A DNA stretch of 41,274 bases from Limosilactobacillus sp. (GTDB lineage: Bacteria; Bacillota; Bacilli; Lactobacillales; Lactobacillaceae): contig JAUMUE010000013.1 in NCBI GenBank assembly GCA_030530845.1, positions 1 to 41,274 of the forward strand. The letters are read 5' to 3'. A program made the position numbers and the translations under genes. How positions within the stretch are numbered: the first letter of the stretch is position 1; every line of letters begins with the position of its first letter. Positions 1 through 9,587 of the stretch are shown in pieces. The notes beneath the pieces were generated by a model. That model was not told the DNA's origin. It ran no database searches and saw only the letters and a program-made list of their open reading frames with translations.

Positions 1-17
1 ACCTCCATTTTGGAGGT
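1..17 (-). terminator. Hairpin at window edge, possible terminator of the LPXTG gene
   Basis: A perfect 6-bp inverted repeat (ACCTCC / GGAGGT, 5-nt loop) lies about 65 bp past the stop codon of the surface protein gene. On the minus strand any U-tract would fall beyond the window edge, so terminator function cannot be confirmed. Confidence 0.35.
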
Positions 18-82
18 AGCTATAACTCTTCACCAATACGATTTGACAAAGAGCCCAAAAAGGAGATATGTAATTTAGGTAA

Positions 83-2758
83 TTAGTTACGCTTGCGTAA
101 CTTGAGTACGGATAAGCCCATCATAGCAGAGAATAAACCGAGTACTAATGCCATACCAGTTTGTTCATTACCAGTTTGTGGGAGTGTGTTAGCCTTGTGG
201 CTTTCACGGTATTCAGCACGAGTTTGTGCCTTGTCAGAAACAAACTTAACTTGTTCAGCCTTTGCCTTGTCAGCTTCCGACTTGGCTTGTTGTGCCTTTT
301 CTTCTTCCGCCTTTTGAGCGTCAGCAATAGCTTGGAACATAGCAAGTGTTTGGTTTGCCTTGTCAGCCTTAGTTTGAGCGTCTGCGAGCACTTCCTTAGC
401 TTGTTCGTAGGCAGTTTGAGCAGTAGCTTGAGCCTTTTGAGCATCTGCTAAGTGTTGCTTAGCAGTTTCAATGGCTTGTTGTGCTTTCTTCAAGTTTTCT
501 GGCGCATTTTGCAAGTCTGAAAGGTTCTTGTTGGCTTGGTCGAGTGCAGTTTGTGCATCTGCAACCGCCTTGTTGGCAGTTTCAAGGTCAGCCTTAGCGG
601 TAGCAAGTGCATCTTGCTTAGCTTTAAGGTCAGCTTGAGCGTCAGTCAAGGCTTGTTGTGCCTTAGCTAAAGCATCTTTCTTGTCTTGCAAGTTAGCAAG
701 CTTAGTTTGTTGGTCGCCAGTAAATGAATCTACCGTAGCTTGTGCATCAGCAACCGCCTTGTTAGCAGTATCAAGGTCAGCTTGTGCCTTGTCGCTATCA
801 GCCTTAGCTTGAGTAGTGTCTGCTTGACGTGCAGTAACGTTGTTTTGTGCAGTAGTTACGTCAGCATTTGCTTGTGCTAAAGCAGTTTGAGCGTTGTTGT
901 TAGTTTCAGCAAGTTGGTTAGCCTTGTTTTGGGTAGATACCAATGCACTTTGTGCAGTTGCAAGGGTTGCTTGTGCATTAGTTAAGTTAGTTTGAGCAGT
1001 AGCAATCTTGGTTTGGGAGTCAGCATTATCGTCCGTGTATACTGTATCAGTATCGAAATCCTTGGTAGGATGTGCTTGATTAAGGGTAACGTTTTGATAC
1101 TTAGGATTGTTTTGAATGAAAGTTGCAAGATTAGGATTTGCTTCACTGTTAGGAACAATGAATTCAAAGATGATGTTTCCGAACTTAGAAACTTGAACAC
1201 CAAGATAACGTTGCATACCTGTATAATCGTTCATAGCTTCGTCAAGGGTTGTAGGTGTTTTGTAGATTTGAGCAATATTGAGCGCATGACCCCAATTCCA
1301 ATCAATATCATTAAATAACATGTTAACAATCGCATAGTAAACATGTTGATAAATGCGGTCCATGGTAATTGCTCCAGAATCTTGACTGTCAAATCCGAAT
1401 TGACTATTAGGAACAGTGTACCAATCATCAGAAAGAAGATTTTCTTGGTAGTCTACTCCCTTTTCTTCTGCGTAAGGGTTAGATGTTGTGTGAACGTGAG
1501 TCAATGCTTGCTCGGTTTGGTTGTTATAACCTTGAACTGCAACATTTGCAAAATCAATTGAGCCAGCAGTTACCTTGACAGGCTTAGTTCCGTTGATTTG
1601 TGAAAGAATTTGGTTAATAAGTCCAGATGCGTAAGTATTAACATTCTTTACTTGTTCGTCAGTCAATTTAATTTGAAGATCTGCTCTATCAGTTGGAACG
1701 TGGTTTGTAGCTGGTGCAACAACTTCCTTTTGTGCTTCTGCATCATGGTGATATACAAAGTTACCACTATTGAAAGCATAGTCAAATCCACTCTTAGCAT
1801 TACCATTAGCAATAATGGTCTTTTCTACATCTTCCTTACTAATCTTACCGTCCACGTAGTCTTGCAAGGCTTGTGCGTAACCTTGGGGCAAGGTGATGGT
1901 GTCGACGTCCTTTACTCCGCTTTGCGCATCACTTAAGGCTTGCTTGGCGCTATCAACCTTGGCTTGGGCATCGGTTACCGCTTGTTGCTTGGCATTGGCT
2001 TCGGCTTGCGCATCACTTAAGGCTTGCTTGGCACTGTCCGCTTGGCTTTGCGCAGTGGCTTGCTTGGCCTTGGCTTGTTCCAAAGCACTTTGCGCATCAC
2101 TTACCGCCTTGCTTGCGTCTGATACCTTTTGTGGCGCTTCCTTGACCGCTTCTTGCGCACTGGCTTGGGCGCTCTTGGCTTCGTCTAAGGCCTTTTGTGC
2201 GTCTGCTAAACCTGTGCCGTCCACCGCGCTTTGCGCTTCACTTACCGCCTTGCTTGCGTTGTCCACCCCTGTTTGGGCAGTAGCAACTTTGCTTTGTGCG
2301 TCATCAACAGCCTTTTGAGCTTCGTCTTGTGCAGTAGCCTTGTTCTTAGCATCTGCTTGAGCCTTATCCAAGTTAGTCTTAGCATCATTTGCATTAGTTT
2401 GAGCATCACTAATTGCTTCTGGACTAGCGTTCTTGGAAACTTCAGTAGCGTGATCCAAATCCTTGTTAGCTTGGTCTAAGTTGGATTGAGCATCACTAAC
2501 AGCTTTGTTAGCAGAATCCAAATTAGCCTGGTCTTGGTTAGCTGATTTTTGTGCATCAGCTAAAGCTTCGTTGGCGCTAGCAGCTTGAGACTTGGCTTCA
2601 TCTAAAGTGGTGGCTTGCGTGTTAGTGCTTTGTTCTTGTGTCGTGTCAGGTGCAACGTAGCTATCCCCTGAACCATCTGCGTGTGCGGTTTGTGCAGTCG
2701 CAACAGTTGCAGCACCGGCAACTAATGCAGTTGCTAAAATTTTCTTATTATCCTTCAT
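83..2758 (-). CDS. LPXTG-anchored alanine-rich coiled-coil surface protein (SEC10/PgrA-type)
   Basis: Predicted 891-aa cell-wall protein. An N-terminal signal peptide (KKILATALVAGAATVATA, likely cleaved after AHA) precedes a long Ala/Gln/Asp/Lys-rich coiled coil (about residues 50-285). A non-repetitive globular region follows (about 290-590), with YLGV and WNWGHALNIAQ-like patterns seen in SEC10/PgrA surface-exclusion proteins of lactobacilli. A second coiled coil (about 590-850) leads to a sortase signal LPQTG, a hydrophobic segment and a basic tail (KLRKRN). It is probably displayed on peptidoglycan by sortase A; adhesion or aggregation is an inference. The ATG at 2758 is preferred over an in-frame upstream TTG because GGGAG lies 8 nt before it. 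Near-identical DNA repeats inside the coils suggest length variation. It is monocistronic, with its own promoter. Confidence 0.9.
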   Translation of the reverse strand: MKDNKKILATALVAGAATVATAQTAHADGSGDSYVAPDTTQEQSTNTQATTLDEAKSQAASANEALADAQKSANQDQANLDSANKAVSDAQSNLDQANKDLDHATEVSKNASPEAISDAQTNANDAKTNLDKAQADAKNKATAQDEAQKAVDDAQSKVATAQTGVDNASKAVSEAQSAVDGTGLADAQKALDEAKSAQASAQEAVKEAPQKVSDASKAVSDAQSALEQAKAKQATAQSQADSAKQALSDAQAEANAKQQAVTDAQAKVDSAKQALSDAQSGVKDVDTITLPQGYAQALQDYVDGKISKEDVEKTIIANGNAKSGFDYAFNSGNFVYHHDAEAQKEVVAPATNHVPTDRADLQIKLTDEQVKNVNTYASGLINQILSQINGTKPVKVTAGSIDFANVAVQGYNNQTEQALTHVHTTSNPYAEEKGVDYQENLLSDDWYTVPNSQFGFDSQDSGAITMDRIYQHVYYAIVNMLFNDIDWNWGHALNIAQIYKTPTTLDEAMNDYTGMQRYLGVQVSKFGNIIFEFIVPNSEANPNLATFIQNNPKYQNVTLNQAHPTKDFDTDTVYTDDNADSQTKIATAQTNLTNAQATLATAQSALVSTQNKANQLAETNNNAQTALAQANADVTTAQNNVTARQADTTQAKADSDKAQADLDTANKAVADAQATVDSFTGDQQTKLANLQDKKDALAKAQQALTDAQADLKAKQDALATAKADLETANKAVADAQTALDQANKNLSDLQNAPENLKKAQQAIETAKQHLADAQKAQATAQTAYEQAKEVLADAQTKADKANQTLAMFQAIADAQKAEEEKAQQAKSEADKAKAEQVKFVSDKAQTRAEYRESHKANTLPQTGNEQTGMALVLGLFSAMMGLSVLKLRKRN

Positions 2759-2786
2759 AATTATTACTCCCAAATTTATATTGCTA

Positions 2787-2803
2787 ACTGGTCAGAAACC
2801 AGT
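2787..2803 (-). promoter_or_regulatory. Inverted repeat in the 5' leader of the LPXTG gene
   Basis: ACTGGT-N5-ACCAGT is a perfect 6-bp dyad. It lies just downstream of the candidate -10 box and about 30 bp before the start codon, so it would sit at or near the transcription start. It could be a repressor operator or an mRNA 5' hairpin. The protein that binds it is unknown. Confidence 0.4.
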
Positions 2804-2804
2804 C

Positions 2805-2834
2805 ATATTAAAGTTTACACGGAATATTTTTACA
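2805..2834 (-). promoter_or_regulatory. Candidate promoter of the LPXTG gene with poly-A upstream tract
   Basis: On the minus strand TGTAAA, an 18-nt spacer and TAATAT form a moderate sigma-A promoter. Twelve consecutive A residues (plus-strand T at 2835-2846) directly abut the upstream side of the -35 box, where an UP element would act. Confidence 0.45.
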
Positions 2835-3004
2835 TTTTTTTTTTTTGTAAAGGACATTCTGCAAATAATTAGATGGATATTTAGGGCAGCAATTTTCCTC
2901 CAAACAATGTCATTTAGGCAAGTAAATTGAATGAACGAATTTCGCAAATTTTGCCATACAAACCTTAAAAGAGAGAATAGACTTTACGTTTAAAATGAGA
3001 ATGT

Positions 3005-3036
3005 AAAAAGGACCCAGAACCTAATCTGAATCCTTT
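3005..3036 (-). terminator. Intrinsic terminator of prs
   Basis: Read on the minus strand, a 12-bp stem with two G-U pairs and a 6-nt loop is followed by a short T-run, starting about 10 bp after the prs stop codon. It ends the prs transcript. The remaining bases up to the LPXTG promoter show no convincing gene. Confidence 0.8.
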
Positions 3037-3045
3037 ATCACGACA

Positions 3046-4023
3046 TTACTTACGGTTAAATAATGTATCAATTGATTGGTGGTTGTGGATGCGGATGATC
3101 GCTTCACCGAGCAGGTCCGCAACTGATAATTGCACCAACTTGTCGAACTTCTTGTCGTCGTTTAAGTGAATGGTGTCTGTAACGACGAGCTTTTCTAAAA
3201 GTGAGTTTTGTAAAATGTTGACAGATTCACCAGAAAGCACTGGGTGGGTAGCGATACCGAAAATCCGCTTGGCACCGAACTTAGCTAATGCTTGAGCAGA
3301 TAATTGCATCCGACCACCAGTATCCACGATATCGTCAACGATCAGAGCGGTCTTGCCCTTAACGTCACCGATCACGTATTCTGGAACTGCTTGTTCACCT
3401 TGATTGCGTCCTTCATCAGCACGGTTGTCAACAATCGCAATTGGAGCCTTGATCCGTTCAGCAAACTTACGAGCGAAACTAACACCCGCGTGGTCTGGGG
3501 CAACAACGACAGTATCTTCGTTGATCAAACCTTGCTTGTCGAAGTATTCAGAGAACAGACTAGTAGCTTGCAGGTGGTCAACTGGAATGTCGAAGAAACC
3601 TTGGACTTGGGCAGCGTGAAGGTCGATTGTAACTAAGCGGTCGATTTGGTCCATTTCGAGCAAGTTAGCGACCAACTTAGCGGTGATTGGTTCACGACTA
3701 CGAGCCTTACGATCTTGACGTGCGTAACCGTAGTATGGCATTACAACGTTGATCTTGGCAGCACTAGCACGGCGCAGTGCATCTACCATGATCAGCAATT
3801 CCATCAAGTTAGTGTTAACTGGGTCAGATACGGATTGGATCACGTAAACTTCGCATCCCCGCACACTTTCGTCGATGGTAATCTTGATTTCGCCATCAGC
3901 AAAGTGTTCAACGGATGACTTACTGATAGGCAAACCAATTTTGTCAGCGATGGATTCAGCGAGTGGTTCGTTGGAATTCAAAGCAAACAGGCGAACGTTT
4001 TCAGCATTTTTAATCTGGGTCAT
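3046..4023 (-). CDS. prs: Ribose-phosphate pyrophosphokinase (PRPP synthetase)
   Basis: A 325-aa enzyme that transfers the pyrophosphoryl group of ATP to ribose 5-phosphate, giving PRPP for nucleotide, NAD, His and Trp synthesis. Diagnostic signs are the flexible catalytic loop YYGYARQDRKARSREP, the PRPP-binding loop IVDDIVDTGG and the class I N-terminal FADGEI region. Length fits the family (about 315-330 aa). The start at MTQIKN is chosen because AAAGGGAG lies 8 nt upstream; an in-frame ATG eight codons earlier lacks a ribosome binding site. It appears monocistronic, with a promoter upstream and a strong terminator downstream. Confidence 0.97.
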   Translation of the reverse strand: MTQIKNAENVRLFALNSNEPLAESIADKIGLPISKSSVEHFADGEIKITIDESVRGCEVYVIQSVSDPVNTNLMELLIMVDALRRASAAKINVVMPYYGYARQDRKARSREPITAKLVANLLEMDQIDRLVTIDLHAAQVQGFFDIPVDHLQATSLFSEYFDKQGLINEDTVVVAPDHAGVSFARKFAERIKAPIAIVDNRADEGRNQGEQAVPEYVIGDVKGKTALIVDDIVDTGGRMQLSAQALAKFGAKRIFGIATHPVLSGESVNILQNSLLEKLVVTDTIHLNDDKKFDKLVQLSVADLLGEAIIRIHNHQSIDTLFNRK

Positions 4024-4053
4024 TTTTGTACTCCCTTTAGTTAGCATATAGCT

Positions 4054-4084
4054 TTATTATCACAACATTTATCCATTTTATCAA
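4054..4084 (-). promoter_or_regulatory. Candidate prs promoter
   Basis: On the minus strand TTGATA and TAATAA are separated by 19 nt, and the -10 box carries an extended TG (TGA-TAATAA). It lies in the 79-bp gap between the recD2 stop and the prs start. The long spacer makes the -35 assignment uncertain. Confidence 0.45.
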
Positions 4085-4102
4085 GAGAGACTTATGCATT
4101 TT

Positions 4103-6571
4103 TCACATGTCCTCAGGTTTTATCCCGTCCATACCAATCATTGGGTCGATCAGATTATTTTCGATCATTTCGGGGGTCAAAATTTTCACTCCGTTATCCC
4201 CTACTTGAGGCGTCACGGATGGGGTGACAGGTTCTACGTCAACTGGTTCTTCTTCGTCATGCTCAGTTGGGATAGAAGATTTCTCAACAGTCTTCACTTC
4301 ACCTTGTGCGATGTTCCAGCGCTTGTTGAGTTGGAACAATAGTGTCGTGTTCCGGTTCGTACCCTCGTTTTGTACCGCCAAGCGCATTGCACTGACTTCA
4401 CCGACGATGACCAGCTTTTCAGAGGCCCGGGTGATGGCGGTGTAAATCAAATTCCGTTGCAACATGCGGCGGAATTGGTTCACAACTGGCATTAAAACGA
4501 TCTTGAACTGGCTGCCTTGCGACTTATGAATCGAGATCGCGTAGGCCAATTTTAATTGCGACCATTCCATCCGTGAGTAGTTGACTTCATTACCATCAAA
4601 GTCGACGGTCATAGAAGAGCCTTTCTCACCCTTCTTACTTTCAATGGCGACGATTTTACCCATATCACCATTGAAGACATTATTTTCAGGGCTATTGACG
4701 GTTTGCAGGACCTTATCACCGACCCGGAAAGTCTCGTTACGGAAGACGACTTCCTGCTTTCCTTCTGCAGGCGGATTGTAGAGTTCTTGGGCCAGTTGGT
4801 TGAGGCTATCAACACCTGCTTGGCCACCGTACATTGGTGCAAGGATTTGAACATCTTCTACCGGGAATCCACGTTGCAGGCAGGTCTCGATAATAAATTT
4901 CATCGAGTTGTAGACCTGGCCTGGTGCAAGTGGGATGAATGACCGGTCAGCCTTCTTGGAGGTCAAATCTGCGGGGAGCCGACCTTCCTTGATCGCGTGG
5001 GCCAGCGGAATAATCGTGGAGTCTTCTGATTGCCGGTGAATATTGGTTAATTCCACCTTTGGCAATTCTGAGAAGTTCAGCAGGTCATGGAAAACTTGGC
5101 CGGGGCCGACTGATGGCAGTTGATCCTTATCACCTACCAAGACGACGTGCATCGAGGTTGGGATTGCTTGTACCAGGATCTTAAAGAGCAAGGTATCGAC
5201 CATGGACATTTCGTCGACAATCAAAAGCGATCCTTCGATGTCACGTGAATTCAGGTCCGTCGCCATCTCACGTCCGTTAATCCCGAGCATCCGGTGAATC
5301 GTGCTGGCTGGCAGGTCAGTGGATTCACTCATCCGCTTGGCCGCCCGTCCAGTTGGTGCTGCCAGCAATACCGGGAATGATTCGTCCTTGTATTCCTTGA
5401 TGTCGAGGCTGATCTGATGGACCTTGGCAAAACATTCAACCAGTCCGCGGATAATGGTGGTTTTACCAGTACCAGGACCCCCTGTCAAAAGCATCACCTT
5501 GTTGTTCATGGCCATCTTGATCGCGTTGACCTGGACTTCATCGTAGCGAATCCCCGACTCTTCTTCTACGCGGCTGAGGGTCTTGTCGATTGTCTCCTCA
5601 TCGACTTTTTCTTGCTCCGTCGTCATAATCCGGTGAAGGTGGTCAGCAATCTGGTATTCAGCCTTGTAGAGCGATACCGGATAGATCCGTTTGTCTTCGT
5701 AATGCAGTTCGTGGCGCTCAGCCATATTTTGTGCTTCACGCGCGATCTGTTCGTTGGAAACAGAAAAAGAGTTGGTCTGGTTCAGCAGTCTCACCGCCGC
5801 AGACATAAATGGACGCGCCGTTGTGTAGGTGTCACCAGTCTGCATGGTCAAATCATTAAGGGTCTGGAGAATGGCGGCAGAAATTCGGCGTGGATCGTCG
5901 AGCTTAATCCCAATCTTTTGGGCAATTTCATCGGCACGACGGAAAGATATCCCTTCGATCTCCTTGGCCAGCTGGTATGGGTTCTCCTCGATGATGTGGA
6001 GGGCTTCATCCCCATACCGGTCGACGATGGAGGTGATGAGGTTGTTACCAAAGCCATAGTCGTTAAGCCCGATAATGATCTGGTCCATCCCCTGGTTTGC
6101 GTTAAGGTTGTCGATGATCGATTTTTTCACCGCCAGCCGTAGCTTGAGCTTGTCGAGCACGTGTGGGTCATCGCTGATCTTTTGAATCGCGTCAGTACCC
6201 AATTCGTCGACGATCTTCTCCGCCGTTTTCTTACCAACCCCCGGGAACTGCTTACCGGACAGGTAGTCGACCACGCCGTCCTTACTTGATGGTTGCACGA
6301 CATGATAGGAGTCACATTGAAATTGCATCCCGTACCGCTTGTGTTCGACGATTTTGCCTTCGAAACGGTACATCTGGTCATCCCTCAGTTCGCCAAAAGT
6401 CCCCGTCACCGTAATGGTCGGCATTAACCAGTCCGTGATGTTTGAATCCTCAATCGAAACAGCCAGGACCTTGTAGTAAGAATCCGGGCTGGAGAAAATT
6501 TCAGATTGAACTTGGCCAACTAAAAAGGATGACTCTGTTGGCTTACTGAATAAATCAATTTCACTTGCCAT
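4103..6571 (-). CDS. recD2: RecD2-family SF1B ATP-dependent DNA helicase
   Basis: An 822-aa helicase of the RecD2/YrrC type, the RecD-like protein of bacteria without RecBC partners; it unwinds DNA 5' to 3' and acts in repair and fork maintenance. An N-terminal extension with tandem helix-hairpin-helix motifs (FPGVGKKTAEKIV) precedes the helicase core. Walker A (TGGPGTGKTT) is near residue 365, the DE motif is LLIVDEMSMVD, and the C-terminal motif AYAISIHKSQGSQF is typical. Length matches Bacillus YrrC (about 800 aa). The start at MASEIDLF is preferred because GAAGGG lies about 9 nt upstream; upstream in-frame starts would run into the preceding TPR gene. The TPR gene lies immediately upstream, as in Bacillus yrrB-yrrC. 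Confidence 0.95.
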   Translation of the reverse strand: MASEIDLFSKPTESSFLVGQVQSEIFSSPDSYYKVLAVSIEDSNITDWLMPTITVTGTFGELRDDQMYRFEGKIVEHKRYGMQFQCDSYHVVQPSSKDGVVDYLSGKQFPGVGKKTAEKIVDELGTDAIQKISDDPHVLDKLKLRLAVKKSIIDNLNANQGMDQIIIGLNDYGFGNNLITSIVDRYGDEALHIIEENPYQLAKEIEGISFRRADEIAQKIGIKLDDPRRISAAILQTLNDLTMQTGDTYTTARPFMSAAVRLLNQTNSFSVSNEQIAREAQNMAERHELHYEDKRIYPVSLYKAEYQIADHLHRIMTTEQEKVDEETIDKTLSRVEEESGIRYDEVQVNAIKMAMNNKVMLLTGGPGTGKTTIIRGLVECFAKVHQISLDIKEYKDESFPVLLAAPTGRAAKRMSESTDLPASTIHRMLGINGREMATDLNSRDIEGSLLIVDEMSMVDTLLFKILVQAIPTSMHVVLVGDKDQLPSVGPGQVFHDLLNFSELPKVELTNIHRQSEDSTIIPLAHAIKEGRLPADLTSKKADRSFIPLAPGQVYNSMKFIIETCLQRGFPVEDVQILAPMYGGQAGVDSLNQLAQELYNPPAEGKQEVVFRNETFRVGDKVLQTVNSPENNVFNGDMGKIVAIESKKGEKGSSMTVDFDGNEVNYSRMEWSQLKLAYAISIHKSQGSQFKIVLMPVVNQFRRMLQRNLIYTAITRASEKLVIVGEVSAMRLAVQNEGTNRNTTLLFQLNKRWNIAQGEVKTVEKSSIPTEHDEEEPVDVEPVTPSVTPQVGDNGVKILTPEMIENNLIDPMIGMDGIKPEDM

Positions 6572-6590
6572 AAAAGTCATCCCTTCGTTG

Positions 6591-7271
6591 TTATTCTTTT
6601 TTACCTTGCGTTGCCCGCAGAGTCTTTTGGATTTCAGCAATCTTCTTCTCACTGGCTTCGTAGTAAGAAGGACTCAATTGCTTAGCTTGTGTCAGGTAGT
6701 CTTCGTATGGTTCACCGAGTACCATAGCGACCAGACCACGGTTGAATTGCGTATCTGCACGACCTGGGTGGCGCTTTAAAATCGCGTCATAGTAGGTCTT
6801 GGCAGCTGTGAATTCACCGAGCGCCAGGAGTGAATCGCCCAACACTTGGTTGATTTCAGGATCTTCTGCACGCAGGTCATGGGCAGTGATACCATATGCA
6901 ACTGCTTGCTTGTGGAGACCCTTCTTCATGTAGCTTTGCGCCAACATCAGGTAAGAGTCGGCCTTGAGCTTCTTATCTGAAATCTTGTTATAAAGTTCAA
7001 TTGCCTTGTCAGTCTTGCCGACCTCGTAGTAGAGGTTACCAAGTCCGTAGTTTAAGAGGTTAATGGCAGATTCGTCACTCTTCGCTTCAAAGATCCCGAG
7101 GGCCTTCATGAAGAGTTCTTCTGCTTGTTCGTAATCGTTAAGACGGGTCAACAAAGAACCAAGGTCATAGTAGTTATGAACCTTGTCTGGGTGGTCATCA
7201 ATTGCTTGAATCAACTTGTGCACGAGCTTTTCGGTCTCGCGTTTTTTGTTCTCTTTCTCGTTGTTGGTCAT
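6591..7271 (-). CDS. Tetratricopeptide-repeat protein (YrrB-like)
   Basis: A 226-aa soluble protein made almost wholly of TPR-like helix pairs (for example ALGIFEAKSDESAINLLNYG and GDSLLALGEFTAAKTYYDAI), expected to be a protein-protein interaction scaffold in the cytoplasm. There is no signal peptide. The start MTNNEKENKK is supported by GAGAGGTG upstream; a longer reading frame begins inside the preceding phosphatase gene. It lies 13 bp after that gene and 19 bp before recD2, so it is likely co-transcribed. In Bacillus the yrrB TPR gene occupies the same place between mnmA and recD2, but its molecular partner is not established. Confidence 0.88.
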   Translation of the reverse strand: MTNNEKENKKRETEKLVHKLIQAIDDHPDKVHNYYDLGSLLTRLNDYEQAEELFMKALGIFEAKSDESAINLLNYGLGNLYYEVGKTDKAIELYNKISDKKLKADSYLMLAQSYMKKGLHKQAVAYGITAHDLRAEDPEINQVLGDSLLALGEFTAAKTYYDAILKRHPGRADTQFNRGLVAMVLGEPYEDYLTQAKQLSPSYYEASEKKIAEIQKTLRATQGKKE

Positions 7272-7284
7272 CACAAACACCTCT

Positions 7285-7941
7285 CTAAACTGTGTCGGTA
7301 GGGTCAACTTTATCTTTATGCAGGTACAAAGTGTTGTTCCACTGGTCGAGAGTGAAATGCTCTGCGTCAGTGGTCGATAAGATTGTGGTCGAAGTATTAC
7401 TCAATCCACCGCGGTCCTTCAAGTGAGGCAGCGGAGTACCAACCAGGGCATTGATTGAAGCATTCAGCGCCGCACCGTGGGAAACAACCAGGATATTGTC
7501 ATCTGGATACAGACGGCAGAATTCCTTGATTGCAGAACCCATCCGGTCGATCACTTGGGCAAAACTCTCACTTTCAATCACCTTTTCATCGTATTGATCT
7601 GGGTGATGGCGGAAGTTATGGAGTTGTTCCGGCCACTTTTGCGCAACTTCATCAAAATGCATTCCTTCCATCTTACCAAGGTTGAATTCCTTGAGACGGC
7701 TGTCGATGGTCAAACGAATTGGTTGGTTGAGGCCGCTAATCAGCTCTTGCGCAGTCACCCGTGCTCGCTTCAAAGGGCTCGCATAGGCGTGAGCAAACTT
7801 CACTGGTCGCAGGTAGTCTGCCAGCATCTCAATCTCCCGGTAACTCTGTGGCAGCAACGGAGAATCCCCGTTGGCACCTTGGTACCGCGATTCCAAATTC
7901 CATTCAGTTTTTCCGTGACGGATTAAATACACTTTTGTCAT
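7285..7941 (-). CDS. Histidine phosphatase superfamily protein (phosphoglycerate mutase-like)
   Basis: A 218-aa protein with the catalytic RHG motif at residues 8-10 (YLIRHGKTEWN) and the second conserved His in LVVSHGAALN. This is the branch-1 histidine phosphatase fold, which transfers phosphate through a phospho-His. The gene sits outside any glycolytic cluster and is short compared with the main glycolytic dPGM, so a general phosphatase is more likely than the housekeeping mutase. Substrate cannot be told from sequence. It lies 61 bp after mnmA with no clear terminator between, so shared transcription is possible. Confidence 0.9.
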   Translation of the reverse strand: MTKVYLIRHGKTEWNLESRYQGANGDSPLLPQSYREIEMLADYLRPVKFAHAYASPLKRARVTAQELISGLNQPIRLTIDSRLKEFNLGKMEGMHFDEVAQKWPEQLHNFRHHPDQYDEKVIESESFAQVIDRMGSAIKEFCRLYPDDNILVVSHGAALNASINALVGTPLPHLKDRGGLSNTSTTILSTTDAEHFTLDQWNNTLYLHKDKVDPTDTV

Positions 7942-8002
7942 AGTTATCGCAAACCTTTTTAACTAATATCTTAACAGAAATAAACGCGTTTGGTAATTGA
8001 TT

Positions 8003-9142
<1,140 letters not shown>

Positions 9143-9236
9143 TCACCATCATTTCAAATAGATTCTGGAATAATCTACGAGTGAAGGTCGCATATCCAGT
9201 AATAACCATTTTAACAAAGTATTGGTAGGGCTGCAC

Positions 9237-9587
9237 TTATTTTCCCTCGTCATTAATAAATACGTTTCTTTCACACATTTCTTTTAAAATAAAATGAAGT
9301 TGTTCAACAAATTCTGCAGAACGTTGGTGAGTGAAAATATTAATCTTGCGTGCACCGTTGCCAGAGACGGTTTCCATCTTGAATCCGTCGAGGTCGGCGT
9401 TGATTAAAATCCGCAGACGAGCGATTGGCTTAAAGGGATTGTCAGTGTCGAGGCTCCCCTTGTATTCGAAGTTCCCCATCCGTGTTTGTTCAAATCCGAG
9501 GTCCATCAGGGTAAACTTCTTGATGTCTGGGCTGATGCTGTAGGTATCCTTGTCACCATTCAGCTTTACACTTTTCGCAAATTCCAT
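9237..9587 (-). CDS. DUF1831 (PF08866-type) protein between desulfurase and mnmA
   Basis: A 116-aa soluble protein recognised as a DUF1831 family member, a small family found mainly in lactobacilli. There is no signal peptide or membrane segment. It has a single cysteine close to the C-terminus (KEMCERN). Its start codon overlaps the stop of the cysteine desulfurase gene by one base (TAATG), so translation is coupled, and mnmA follows about 100 bp downstream. The placement suggests an accessory role in sulfur transfer or amino-acid metabolism; this is inference from context and the family has no proven biochemical function known to me. Confidence 0.85.
   Translation of the reverse strand: MEFAKSVKLNGDKDTYSISPDIKKFTLMDLGFEQTRMGNFEYKGSLDTDNPFKPIARLRILINADLDGFKMETVSGNGARKINIFTHQRSAEFVEQLHFILKEMCERNVFINDEGK

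Noticed and set aside
93..2479. Several plus-strand frames rich in Cys, Ala, Leu and Ser across the LPXTG gene
   Set aside because: They are antisense readings of alanine-rich repeats with no ribosome sites; length comes from the low stop frequency of the repeats.
340..2600. Repeated units that might be read as a CRISPR-like array
   Set aside because: The repeats are in frame, code for a coiled coil, vary in spacing and lack unique spacers of constant length.
5417..6142. 241-aa open frame on the plus strand inside recD2
   Set aside because: It lies wholly antisense to a clear helicase gene, has no ribosome binding site, and its sequence shows no family features; it is a shadow frame.
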